From positions 39,407,204 through 39,471,203 of the forward strand of contig OW028582.1 of NCBI GenBank assembly GCA_932294295.1: a stretch of 64,000 bases of DNA, read 5' to 3'. Both the position numbers and the translations under genes were made by a program. The first letter of the stretch is position 1. Each line of letters begins with the position of its first letter. This stretch comes from Alitta virens. Taxonomy: Eukaryota > Annelida > Polychaeta > Phyllodocida > Nereididae. The notes beneath the pieces are model-generated. The model saw nothing but the letters and a program-made list of their open reading frames with translations, made no database searches and was not told the origin of the DNA. Below are positions 46,201-57,650 of the stretch, piece after piece.

Positions 46201-49200
46201 GAAGGTCATTGATATAAATAATAAATTATAGTAATGGGCCTAATATAGAGCCCTGTGGGACAACACATATTTCCATTAAGTCTGACTGTACATTATTAAT
46301 TTCAAAATACTGAACTCTTTTGCTAAGATAACATTTTAGTAATTATAGTGTGTCAAAGGCCTTTGATAAGTCCATACAAATGTTAATTGATACATTGTTT
46401 TTATCCATTTCAGTAATGATTCTTATGATTAGTTCTAGAGCAGAATATTCAGTTGAATGATTGGATCTAAATCCATATTGACTTGTGAACAGAGGTCTAA
46501 ATGATTGAAATGGCTATATATTTGATTATGCATAATCGGCTCAAAGACCTTTGACACACTAGAGAGAACTGAAACAGGACAATATATATAGTTATTAAAA
46601 AGATAGTTTTCATTTTTCTTATAGAGTGGTGTGACTTTAGCAACTTTAACTTTAAGAGAGTTTTGAAAAGTTCTATGTTGAAATGTTTAATTAACTGCAT
46701 TAAAGGCCATGCTACTTCATGCTTTATGTACTTCAGCAGTTTATTAGAAATTTTATTACTTTATATAACTAGTTTGGGTTTTAAAGAATCAATGGCTATG
46801 ATGATTGAATTTACATAAACTGCTTTGAAATTGAAGTGAGTTTTTACTCGGGATCTCAATAAATCTTTAAATGATTTGTTTCTAGGGATTCTAATATTTT
46901 GTGACAGTTTTGGCCAATTTCGATAAAATACTTATTAAATTCATTTGCTGTAATGTTATTATCAGATACAAATACACCATTTATCAAAAATTCTTTTGGG
47001 CATTAAAGGGGAACTAAAGGAGATTAGTATGCTTATTTTAAAAGATCAATTAGATATAAAAATATTGATTGCCGCGAAAAAATTTGTTCAAAAGACGAGT
47101 TTAGTATGAATTTTAGCCTATATAAGCATGCAATTTGCACCACCCCCGACAACGCTGGGGGCCGCCATTATTGCACACGGCACGCAAGGCCGTGACGTCA
47201 CTTATGTCCTAAGTGCGATCCTGCACAGATTGCAATCCAGTTCATTGCAATTTTAGTGAAGAACAACAAAATTGTATTTGCGGAAATTGGTGAAAATAAA
47301 TAAAAAAACTCTATTTATTTTCACCAATTTCCGCAAATACAATTTTACTACCACAACTTAGTGTTACATAATACATGAATTCACAAAACTGACTGGTAAA
47401 TGGGGGTACACCCGAGTATAACAATATACAGTAACCCATAGGGTGGATGCCCCCCAGTAAAAGAAAAAAAAAAATTTACTCAATCAAAAATACAGAATAT
47501 ATATAAAACAAGGCAACAAGAAAATGAGAAAAATTTTAAATAAACATTAGAGTTAATTTTCGTATGTATTATCAACACCATTTTTCAATGAAAAGAGAAA
47601 AAAACAAAAAAAATATATAATGCTTATAATGATTGAAACGTGATTTTGAATAGGATTTTACAAATGATATTTGAGTATTTACATTTCTTAATTGCTGTGG
47701 TAAATGCAGCCAAAGGTATTATAAATCTGAAGGGTATGAATAGGTGTTTGCAAAATATTTTTATTTCTAGTTGCTAGGTTATGCGATGGAATTTCAATTA
47801 AATTGGCAATACGTTTTGGCAGAGTATCATTCACATACCTATATGAAATACCTAACAGAGACAAATCTACTAGATCTTCTAACACAAGTATCTCAGCTTT
47901 CTTATCAAATGGGCTTAGTCTGGTTCTTCTGTTTAATTTAAACATTGCTCTGACAGCTTGGTTTTTATCCATAATTGCATAGTCTCAAGTTGTTCAATGG
48001 CAATTTACTTGACACTTGGTTAGGACAGTGACATGCTCTTATTTCAATTGCAATTAACACATTTTAGCCTGTTTCTGACACTGCTAACCTATAGTCAAGC
48101 AATTGGATTGCACTTGGCTCTCATTGCCTTTGACCTGAGGACAACAGTGACGTATTTCCGGCGAGAGCAAAACACCGGCGATAGTTGAAAATGGCGGCCT
48201 CCGTAGCTCACAACATGGAGCTAATAAATGCAGGATATTACTTTACCAGGGCATATATACAAGTTATGAGTATCGGGGATTTGTTTCAATGGACCCAAGC
48301 TAACTTCTGAGAGGCAAAGTGCTGAAGGTGTTAGTTCCCCTTTAATTTCCTCCTTTTTTTTTTTTATTAATTAAGTTATTGATAGTCAACCAGGTCTTTT
48401 TTATATCGACTTAAATTTTAGAAAACAATTATGAAAATAAAGCCGTTTTGCTGTTCGAATGGTTTGTTGGAGAAACCTGTTATAAGTTTTAAAGTAAGTT
48501 AAAGTAGTTTGGTAGTGACTACTGCTGACTGACAATGATTTCAATTAAACATATATTAAAACTGATCCCTGTATAAGATTGACTTAAGAATAGCATTGGT
48601 GATCCATTAAATTTTTTTTATTATGATCACAGTGCCTTTTTGCACAGTCATTCTTGTCATAAATTAGCTCAACTTTAAAAAAAAATAAATAAAATTTCAT
48701 TTTTACCCAAATAGCAAATAGAAATGACCTTAATAAATTAGAAATTATCTGATCCATTGTGTTGGAAATGTTATTATTTTTTATTCTTGGTAATATTTAA
48801 TTTGCAAACAATGTTTCTGATAATAGTATTAACTTTGATTCATACCAGATGGGTCAATATATGATACTCCACAGCGAAGTATCTATTCTGCGACACTTGA
48901 CCTTGTTATAAATGAGGGGAAAGCTGTAAATTCCGCTTCATCATTAAAAAAAAATAAAAAATTATAGTAATGGTTAATTTTTTCCGTGCCTATATATATA
49001 TACTTAGATTTTGATAAGGATCTTGAATCTGTTCAGCTCTGTTCTCACTAAATTACCATTAAACATTTTAACTGATGCGACTCGATGTTGTGGCGAATTT
49101 CAATGTCGCCGAGTGTACTGTACTACTGTAGTAGAAGTTGTAGTATAACTTTCAAGTCGTTTGACAATCAGAAGCAACTTTAGAAATATCAAAATAATTA

Positions 49201-49500
49201 AATGACAATAATCACTAGCTGGGTTTATGAAATTGTTGATGTATTCAATTAATTTGCATTATTACAATTTAGTTTACACTCACCAACTCCCTTGTATAGT
49301 CCCCCAATGCCTTCCCATTTCAGAGTCTTGACGAAGCAGTCGACCAGGCCCTTGTAAATGGGGTTATGGATGGGTTGGGTCTGGAGCCTGACTTTCAATG
49401 TGTCAAAGGGGTGACCCACCAGGCAGACTGCAATGCCCCCTGCTGTGCCTGAGATGCTGTTCTTCAAAGTCCTCTTTGCAAAAGAATCGGAAGACGCCAT
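43204..49500 (-). CDS. SLC25 mitochondrial carrier, carnitine/acylcarnitine or basic amino acid branch
   Basis: Five exons on the minus strand (49500-49284, 44734-44676, 44397-44278, 43854-43680, 43544-43204) join in phase to 303 residues, the normal size for this family of six-helix inner-membrane carriers. Three repeats each show the carrier signature: P31-F-D-T-L-K-V-R, P129-I-D-L-F-K-T-K and P232-T-D-V-I-K-S-A. Other family marks are GTAGGIAVCLVGHPFD, GLYKGVGSPIVGQMFF, YQGLGATIMRNTPALAAYFG and RGFSPCLLRSIPANA. The pattern is closest to the SLC25A20/A29/A45/A47/A48 group, so acylcarnitine or basic amino acids are the likely class of substrate; the exact one is not readable. The third signature ends in Ala239 where a Lys/Arg is usual. 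Intron 1 (about 4.5 kb) holds a nested LINE/TTAA transposon pair. Confidence 0.9.
47268..47346. repeat. Perfect 35-bp inverted repeat with 9-nt spacer
   Basis: The arms are 47,268-47,302 and 47,312-47,346, exact reverse complements starting AAAATTGTATTTGCGG. It sits in the left half of the TTAA element. Confidence 0.95.
47688..47972 (-). mobile_element. LINE ORF2 C-terminal fragment inside the TTAA element
   Basis: The minus strand reads KNQAVRAMFKLNRRTRLSPF, then LEDLVDLSLLGISYRYVNDT and LPKRI. This is the helical segment that follows the RT in several LINE groups. It lacks RT motifs and differs from the LINE hosting the transposon. Confidence 0.6.
49284..49500 (-). other. First coding exon of the SLC25 gene
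   Basis: Given separately because it lies about 4.5 kb from the other exons. ATG at 49,500 (minus); the donor GTGAGT falls after base 49,284, with one base of a codon left, matching exon 2 at 44,734. Confidence 0.85.
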
Positions 49501-49772
49501 AGTCCTGCTTGACGGTCTCAAAGGCAATCAGTGATCTGAGGGGAGAAGTCACCCCATGACTTATCTCACTTTGAACTGGCCTGTCACGGTTTTTTATTGT
49601 CACTAAAAGCAGACACCGGAAGAAGCAGACGGCTTGAGTGACCTACAAACTAAAGTGCCAACTCACTGGCATACTACCTGATGATGCATGAGCTACTGAA
49701 GAGATTCATCAGCAGTTTTAAGTGAATTTTATGACAAGAATTTTAAAGCAGTAGCACTCGTGGCTAAACCCG

Positions 49773-49802
49773 TGACGTCATATGGATGCACTGATGACGT
49801 CA
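49773..49802 (-). promoter_or_regulatory. Two CRE palindromes upstream of the SLC25 gene
   Basis: Two perfect TGACGTCA sites (49,773-49,780 and 49,795-49,802), centres 22 bp apart, lie about 280 bp upstream of the SLC25 start codon. Confidence 0.5.
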
Positions 49803-50011
49803 CAAGCAAATTACTACTTTATTTTTGGATTTTTAAAAGTTTCCTGTCCCCAAACCCTAAACTACAAATGTTACACTACAGTGTCAGAACTAAAAATCTA
49901 AATCACAATATATTTTAATAAACCGAATCACATCTAATCACCCTGATGTAGACATTGTATATTTTGTAGTTCAGCAAACGCACTGCTGGGCTGGGCTAAT
50001 CAATACATATG

Positions 50012-51965
50012 TACAATGTTTAAAGCATTTGATTATATCAATAGAAACGCCCTGTACTACAAACTTCATAAAAATAAAATAGGAAAGAAGATGCGTAATA
50101 TTATTATTAGCATGATAAAGCACAGGCCAAAGTATATCAACAGGGAAAATATGGTGACCACATAGACAGTATTTTTGGGGTACTACAAGGAGGGATATTA
50201 AGTCCCAAATTATTTAATGAGTTCATGTCAGATCTTCCCAATTCTAAAGATGGAATAGAAATAAATGGTACCCACTTCACCCACCTCCTTTATGCAGATG
50301 ATATAGTCCTCATATCTGGCTCTGCTACCGGACTACAAAATAGCATTGATTCTTTACATAATTTTTGTGCAAAATGGCACCTTATTGTTTAACACTTCTA
50401 AAACAAAAGTCATGAAAATTATGACTAAATGTACTGTAGACTTTAGGTACAACTACCAAAATATTGAAATAGTTAATTCATATAAATACTTAGGCCATGT
50501 TCCAAATTCACATAGAGTTCTACATGATAAAATGCCTGAATATCTAGTCAACCAAGCGCAAAAGGCACTATTTGCACTCCAAAGTAGAATAAAACCATCC
50601 CTTAATTGGCTACATACCCCCATCACTTGCTATCAAGATGTTTAATAGCTATATTCTGCCAATCCTTGAATACAATAGCATGTTATGGTGTATGGGTTAA
50701 CAACACAATGACATGGAGAAATTACAAATTAGATATCTTAGAAGTTTTTAGGTGTAAGAAAACAAACCCCAACCTTAGCTTTGTATGCTGAGACAGGCAG
50801 GTTTCCTCTTATGGTTAGACAAAAGATAAACATGATTAAGTACTGGGGAAGACTAATGACACTGCCATCCTATGACATCCTACATAAATGCCTCAAAATT
50901 CAAGAATTTCTACACCTGAAGGGTCAGAGCAACTGGTACAATAAAACAATATACATATCATAAATGAATGTAATATAAATAGTTGGGAATCAAAGGAGCC
51001 AGACACTCTGGTCACTGAAATCAAACTTAAACTGTATGAAATTGAACAATCAAGAATCCTTAGGGAGATTAATGACTCTGAGAAGCACCCAAAACTAAGA
51101 ACATATAAATTATTTTAAACTATTTATTGCTTTGAACCTTATCTAAATCTTAACCTCCCCAAGAGAACATATAATAACATAGCGAGATTTAAACTTAGCT
51201 CACATAACCTCAAAATTGAAACCGGAAGACACGAGACCCCCAAAATACCATAAGAAGAAAGAAAATGTAATAAATGTGATAGTAATAATGTAGAAGATGA
51301 ACTACATTGCCTCTTAATCTGTAACAATCATGCAGGACCAAAAAATCAATTAATCCTAAAAGCAACTAGCCTGATACCAAATTTCCATAACTTAGATAAA
51401 ACACAACAATTTAAATCATTGATGTCAAATAAAGAACCTGAAATGATATATGCTCTTAGTAATTTCCTAAATAAAGTAATGTAGACTTATATTTCCACTG
51501 GGCGCCTCTGACATGCCACTTCCTTGACAACTGCCATCATAAATTAGATGAGTCAAAATGCCAGGGTCAGCGCAATGTTGCCTGGTATTTTTCTCTCCCA
51601 TATATTTCATATGAAACCTATATGTAAACTGCAAATTTTAATTTGTATTGTGATATTATTATCAGTATTTTGTGTATAATTATGAAAATTTTAATCTTAT
51701 TTTATGTTGTGATCAGTATTTTTGTTAAATGCTTCACTGGTTGATATGTGATTTATGTTTTATGTAAATCTTACTCTATGTTTTATGTAAATCCTACTGT
51801 AAGGATATTATTACCTTGAATTTTTAGCTATATTTAGCATATTATGATTTATGTATAAAATATGAGAACCTGTATAGCATATTTCTGTAGACCGGTGTAG
51901 CTTTAGTTAGATTTAGTGAGTAGAGCTGTAGTTATATGTGACAAATGTATCTTTTCTGATATGAA
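50012..51965 (+). mobile_element. LINE, second copy of the family at 6.0-7.1 kb
   Basis: Broken plus-strand frames begin inside the RT (FKAFDYINRNALYYKLHKNK), pass VLQGGILSPKLFNEFMSDLP and HFTHLLYADDIVLISGS, and reach the C-terminal knuckle EERKCNKCDSNNVEDELHC. The ORF end (NFLNKVM, about 51,480) and 3' UTR match the minus-strand copy at 6,048-7,092. The copy is 5'-truncated within the RT and frameshifted. It fills the gap between the SLC25 and NFKBIL1 promoters. Confidence 0.87.
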
Positions 51966-52214
51966 TCAATGTCAATAAAAGCCATATATAATGTTACTAG
52001 TTACTACGCCATTGGCACTATTTAAATTAATTAGAATTAACCCGCACTCCTTTATAAATGAATTGTTAGTTTAATATCATAATTAATATGTCAATGTTAT
52101 ATCTAGTGGAAAACTTCAATGTTCCATCATTCGGCCGGTGTGCTTTTCCGTTGTGGACTTTAGCCCGGCCATTCAACGTACATTGTACTCCGTTCGCCAG
52201 AATTGTCAACACGA

Positions 52215-55200
52215 ATGGAGAGAAGGGAGAGAAAACTGCTGAAATATCTCCACAAAGATCGCTTTAAGAAGTTTAAATCTTACGCCGACAAGCATGGGAT
52301 GATCTTAAGAGATATAAGAACTGAGAATGGAGAGAATTTACTCCACGAAGCCTGCAGGCTGGGCAAGGGCTATCTTGTTAGGTATGTAACTGCACTGGCC
52401 ACTGCTGAAAAATCTGCACATAAATTACTGGTTTGTGAATAGGTAAGGTTTTCTTAATGCATTGTATGTATGTATTGTGATCGTAATATATAATTCTCAT
52501 GTCTGCTCGAAAAACTTTAAAGTAATATGATAATGCATTGTGCATGAGAGGCCGCAGGAGGTGTGATTTACTTAAATTATACGTTGATGCCATTTTCATG
52601 CATATGTGGGTAATATCACATAGATCTACTTAATTGATAAATCAATCTGAATCAGTGTTGGAAAGACTTTGCATAAAATGTAGTTGACTCCCAAGTCTTA
52701 TCATCTCCTCATTATGTCTGACAGCTGGCCATATAAACTGAGTAAGCTTCAGGTTCCGTAGCATTGGGACATAGAAACAAAAAGAAGCGACAGTTTTAGC
52801 AGAAAACTGTGCATCTTTCTATAATTTTTAGAAGTGGAGTTCTGCAAGTTCCCACTTTTTGACCGAACTGATATATTTCAGGTAAATCTCTGATTATTAT
52901 TGATAATTATAAGAAATGAAGGTGATAGGTCAAGTCAAGTGCATTTCCCCCAAAAATTATGTGCAGACATTGTTTATGTCTGGGCGATTATTTACAGTTA
53001 CAGTGTGTATTGTTTGTACTTTTTGGTTACATTGTAGACTATTGTCACAAAATAAAGTTACAAAATCTGTCAATCATTGACATTTTAGCCAATCAAATTA
53101 AATTAAAATCTGCAAGGCCCTTTCCACTCAACACACTGGCCAATGAGCTTCTTAAATAGGCGGACAATCATCAGACCACAGGCGTTTGCCAACATATATG
53201 ACATTGCTCAGTGATGACACACTTATACTTTAACATGTTTAACTAATACCAAGGCTACTGACTGCCTTAATTGGCTTCTCATCTCAAGAGCCCCCTATGT
53301 CATTTGCAACTGCCAATCAGAATGTAGCTGAATACATTAGGAAATGCCCTGAGCTTGATGGCAATTATTTTGCTAGTTTACCAGTTAGACTTAAATACAA
53401 ACAAATTAGCTTAATAGCATATAGGCTGGCTTATGGCATTGAATGTCTAACAGTGAAATTGCATATCAATTTGTTTTGTTTGCATTGATTACACTCAATT
53501 CTTAAACAAAGATTACTCAGTTAGGTCACTGCTTGGGAGATATTGGCCAATCAGGAAGTGCCATCATGTGTGTAGATGGTGAAATATGCAAATCTGGCAT
53601 TAGAGATGAGAATTGAACATTTCCCAGCGTACAGGCAAGGAATTCCTTGTAAATAAGTGGTAAATACCCATAAATAATGGAATTTATCACTTAGAATAAG
53701 AGGGAAAATTATTTTTGTGTGTAATATAGCCATTTTTGATGTGTAATATGATATTATTGACTGAAACTAGCCCCATCATTAAAGGCAGTTACGCAGGGGG
53801 AGTAAAAGCTGTTCTTGACAAAGTCAGTAGCCTTGGTCTTACAGTATACTAACTTGCTAAGGGCTGTCATGATGGCAAACGCCTGTGATCAGACAATAAA
53901 TTTTTTTTTGCTAGTAAAATCTGGCCAAATGCCCGGACTTACAATAGTAGGGGCCATCTCAAAAGTGCAAGGCATGACGCTGTGGCGCAATGTCGTTTGT
54001 GAGCCAGCTCGCCATGGGACCATCTCAATACACAGGAAAAAAATCCTGTGACAAAGTCGACAAAACATGTTCCCCTGGCCTAGGTGCGCAAAATAGAGGT
54101 TCAACTGTATCCCATTATAACGTACGTGCATATGGTTGCCTCGCTGTGGCGCAGCGCCAAAGGCATTGTGACGTCATTAATACAAGTAAGTTGTGATGTT
54201 TTGGCCTATTTTCATCGGTGCGCATCATGACCTAATTATGACCGCGTATTGATTTCTAACAATCATTTGGTTTGCTAGTTTCGTGGAAAATCACGGTAAT
54301 GGACATCGCTCACATGGAACATTCAAACCATAGTTCTACTGCTTGTCCAGTCTTAAATCACATAGAAATGATCATTAACAGTGTTTTAACGAGAGTTTCT
54401 TCAAATTTGTCGGGTAAATCTTAAGTTAACAAAGATTTTGTGTAAGTAGGTCATTAAGTTTTGCGCATCATGGCCGCGCAGATTAATTAGGACAACAAAG
54501 TTCCGATCCGGTCATTTCAGAAAGGCACGTCAGTAGATTTCATTCTGGCCAATCTCTAAACATAACAGCCCTACGGGCGATATATATAACGCCCTATTAT
54601 AATCTTAAATAATGTATACCCGGTACTTATATAATGATGCATGTTTTCATTGCAGGTATTTTCTTGAGAAAGGAGTCGACCCAATGTTTCAGAATGAACG
54701 AGGAGAATTTCCATTGCATGTTGCGTGTCAAAGAGCAGTGTTAGGAGGGCTCTCAGGTACTTGACATTAATTGTCGTTAGCTGTGTACTGTAAAGCAAAT
54801 TTATGTACTACAATTGCTAGAATTATTTGCTCACTTTTTATTTTCATGTACAGTCCTAGATGATCTAGTTAAACCCTTGATGAGAAAGTGCTTTGCTGCA
54901 GCAGAAGTGGTTGACAATCGAGGCCGGAAACCGAGAGACTTCCTCAAAGAGCTCCATGAAAAGGTTGCTGTTGATGAGGTACTAGTTCTTTTCATATGGA
55001 ATATTTCAGAAAGATTTTAGTTTGAAGTGGAGAGGTTTATTCAATCAAATGCTGTGTCCTAATGAGAAATCCTGTTGATAATTAGACAGAACAGGGTTCA
55101 ACCAATGAGGTGAATGGATGTCATGATAATCATGGAAGTCCAGGGAGAAGAACATTAAGAGATGAGAAGGAGAGTGATGAAGATGAAGACAAATGGAGGA

Positions 55201-56202
55201 AGAAACTGGCCCAAGAAATGAATGACGAGTATGCTGAAGAATGGGGCAACTATGAAAACGGTATGTTGTGTGATACTTGAAACTTTTATTTTTCTTTAAA
55301 GTAATATATTTATATAAAGAACTGGCTGGCACCTGTGCATGTCTTATACAGAAAAAAAGTAAATTGAGATTAAAAGACAAAAAGCTTTCTTTTTTTCTTT
55401 AAAAGGTATTAGAAACCGATTTGTATCCAGTTTCCCCATTTACTTTTTATGGACTTAACATTTTCACTTGACTTAATTATATTAACAATAATTTGATGGG
55501 ATCACTTGTTAATCATTCATTATTATTTAACACATAAACAATATTATGTGTTAAACAGCTGTGTAATTGAACACCAAATGATAAGTAAAATGCATTGATT
55601 ATCCCAAATTAAAGTCAGTTCTGATAAATTTTACAGATTATGTGGAACCGGAGAGGGAGCCTGACACTTTTGACAACTGGGCTGAAAACATTCACCAACA
55701 ACGTAGAGTCAAGAGACAACACAATTACATAACTTTTGAAGAGCAGAGAGAAAGAAAGAGGAAGAAGAAAGAAGAGGACGCTGAAGAGAACAGAAAGAGA
55801 TTGGAAGACTTGGAAAGAGAACATCAAAAATATCTGGAGAGAGCAAAAGACAAAGGGAAACAGAAGCTGAACAAGGAAAAGAAACGTTACTCTACGAAGA
55901 TCAGGGACTTCTTTGTCACTAAAGAAGGTGGAAAGACAATTGGTTTTGAAGACATTCCTTGGCCTCATCTTAAGACTGATGATTCTCTAGCTAAAATGAA
56001 GGAATTTCTGCTCTGTGACATTGATACAAATGATGTCACCAAGGTCAAGAAATATTTCAAAGAACAACAAATAATCTGGCATCCAGACAGATTCAGCCAA
56101 AAGTGTGGACAATATCTTTTGGAGGAAGAAAATGAGAAAATAATGCAAAAGGTTAACTCCATTTCTCAACAACTGAACGCTTATTTGACTGAGATCACGT
56201 AA
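52215..56202 (+). CDS. NFKBIL1: NFKBIL1-like ankyrin protein (NF-kappa-B inhibitor-like 1)
   Basis: Five exons (52215-52381, 54656-54756, 54854-54978, 55086-55260, 55637-56202) join in phase to 377 residues, against 381 in human. A basic N-terminus (RRERKLLKYL) is followed by two ankyrin repeats (about 36-90) containing NLLHEACRLG and FPLHVACQRA. Next come an acidic stretch (KESDEDEDKWRKKL) and a long Lys/Glu-rich helix. The C-terminal module has IPWPHL and WHPDRFSQKCG (H338-P-D-R-F), which resembles a J-domain-like fold. The architecture is that of NFKBIL1, a nuclear protein linked to NF-kappa-B control and to pre-mRNA processing. The start ATG 52,215 is the first in frame. Intron 1 is 2.3 kb and shows no recognised element. 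Confidence 0.95.
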
Positions 56203-56206
56203 TGTC

Positions 56207-56212
56207 AATAAA
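56207..56212 (+). terminator. Polyadenylation signal almost abutting the NFKBIL1 stop
   Basis: AATAAA begins four bases after the TAA stop (56,200-56,202), with GT/T-rich sequence just downstream (56,219-56,250). This implies a 3' UTR of only about 20-40 nt. Confidence 0.65.
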
Positions 56213-56838
56213 TATATCCAGTTTTGTTTTGTTAAATTTTGTTGTTGTTATAAATACTTAACAATTCCATGAGAGGATATGGTCATTTACTGTCATCAAG
56301 CAGTGTTGATTTGTACTGTTTTGGGCATAATATGCAACTCTCCATCTGGAATTGGCCATGGTGGTTAAAGTCGCATTGAAAGTTAGGCCTATGATTTTGT
56401 GCCAGTAGTTGGTCTACACGAAGTGAGGGCCAAACTGCCCTAGTTTGTCTGAAAGTCAGTCACTATCTGTGTGAGTTAGTGCGCCCTGATCTAACGCATT
56501 TACCCCAAAAGGTTTGGACTGAGGTCCATCCCTGTGAATGTCAAGAATTTCTGCGAAAATGATTCTCTGCCCATAACTGTGGTGGTGGTTGTTTTAGTTA
56601 GAGGGAGACTATTTATGTTAATTTGAGTTGTGATTTGTGGATACATTTCATTCATTGAAAGTTAGCTGTGGTTAGAGAACCTGTAATTTTGGGAGCCACA
56701 ATTCCTCTAGTGCTGTCATGATTGTAGTGCTCATGAGAATATCATTACAATATGGCACTTTAAAATGCTTAAGTTAGTTCAGATATAGCATGTGAATGTC
56801 ATCAAAATGTGGGCGCTGGTTCTTTTTACACTCGGCCA

Positions 56839-57026
56839 AGGGCGGGGGCCTAGCTCAGAGGTAGCGCTCTGGGCTTCCAACCGCTGGGTCCCGGGTTCGA
56901 TTCCCGGTTGAGCCTAAGTTGGATGGCTGTTTCATCCTTCGTCTCATTGTCATGGTCCCTGCCTGTCCTAATTAGCCCAATTGGTGCAGAAATACAGGAC
57001 GTAAAGCCCTAATCCACCCACCCACC
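56839..57026 (+). mobile_element. Full-length tRNA-derived SINE with 13-bp target duplication
   Basis: The head (56,842-56,914) has a tRNA A box (TAGCTCAGAGGTAG), a B box (GGTTCGATTCC) and an intact T-stem (CCGGG/CCCGG). The body carries CATGGTCCCTGCC, CCTAATTAGCCCA and AATACAGGACGTAAAGCCC, and the tail is (CCCA)n. The insertion is bounded by TTACACTCGGCCA at 56,826-56,838 and 57,027-57,039. Related copies lie at 61,567 and (truncated) 31,316. Confidence 0.92.
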
Positions 57027-57099
57027 TTACACTCGGCCATAGCGATCACCTCTGACATCTGTCTGCCTAGCTGTCACACTTTCTGTCCGTCTGTCCCTC

Positions 57100-57650
57100 A
57101 CCCTTGTAGAAGCGATAACTTTAGATGTATTGATCATAGGATCATGCAACCAACAGGGACAATGCTTTGGGGTAGATTTTGGAAGATGGGTCACTTTGAT
57201 CACAGGGGTAAAAACTATTCCAAACCTTGCAGATATGATATGGTTCTAGGATCATAAAACTTGCAGAGATTATGCCTTAGGGGAAGACCTTGGATGGGTT
57301 AGAAGTTGGATGACCTTGACCTATTTTTTTAGGTCACGGTGTTAATTGTTCTGAGCTTGTCAAGAGGGTTTTGCATCATTCAACCACCAGATATGCTTTG
57401 GGGGTAGACCTTGGCTGAGGTTAAAGGCGGGTGACAACATATATTTATGAGGTCACTGGTTAAAACCATTTCGGACCTTGTAGAAATGGTTAGTTATGTT
57501 GATGCTAGCTAGCTAAATCTTCAGGGATTATGCCTTAGCGGAAGACCATGGAAGTGTTTGCAAGTGGGTGACCTTGACCTGATTTGAGGTCACAGGCTCT
57601 GTTTCTACACTTTGGATTAGTTCTAAATTGGATAACCTTGGCCTACCCTA
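57100..57650. repeat. Degenerate ~125-bp tandem repeat rich in TGACC/GGTCA
   Basis: Four diverged units can be followed. Each has a variant of GGATCAT-AAACTTGCAG, then ATTATGCCTTAGGGGAAGAC, then GTGACCTTGACCT and AGGTCAC. A related layout recurs in many invertebrate repeats. No coding frame is present. Confidence 0.65.

Larger units (their letters stand above)
47003..48345. mobile_element. TTAA-flanked DNA transposon, non-autonomous, inserted in the LINE
   Basis: The ends read TTAA-AGGGGAACTAA (47,003 on) and TTAGTTCCCCT-TTAA (to 48,345). This gives inverted termini flanked by TTAA target duplications, the target type of piggyBac and Kolobok elements. Removing it brings two parts of the LINE reading frame next to each other. 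No transposase frame is visible. Inside are a perfect 35-bp hairpin and a LINE C-terminal fragment (listed separately). The termini begin with purines (AGGGG), which fits Kolobok better than piggyBac. Confidence 0.8.
45340..48700 (-). mobile_element. LINE in SLC25 intron 1, split by a TTAA transposon
   Basis: The minus strand of 45,340-47,002 encodes, with stops, a LINE reverse transcriptase. Blocks are SDNNITANEFNKYFIEIGQN, then MDLSKAFDTL, VPQGSILGPLL and IIYINDLP, then the YADD box (near 46,155), and downstream LVLSYLNYGTIIWG and LKILKIADICALHDFK-type C-terminal sequence. The preceding linker (TWLTINNLINKKK) lies beyond the insertion, at about 48,360-48,420. The element runs in the same sense as the host gene. 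Its 5' boundary near 48,700 is approximate. The RT type (VPQGSILGPLLFIIYIND) differs from the LINEs at 1.9 kb and 50 kb. Confidence 0.82.

Noticed and set aside
47003..48345. Calling the TTAA element a definite piggyBac
   Set aside because: piggyBac termini normally begin with C-runs, whereas these begin AGGGG, and no transposase remains. Only the TTAA target type is certain.
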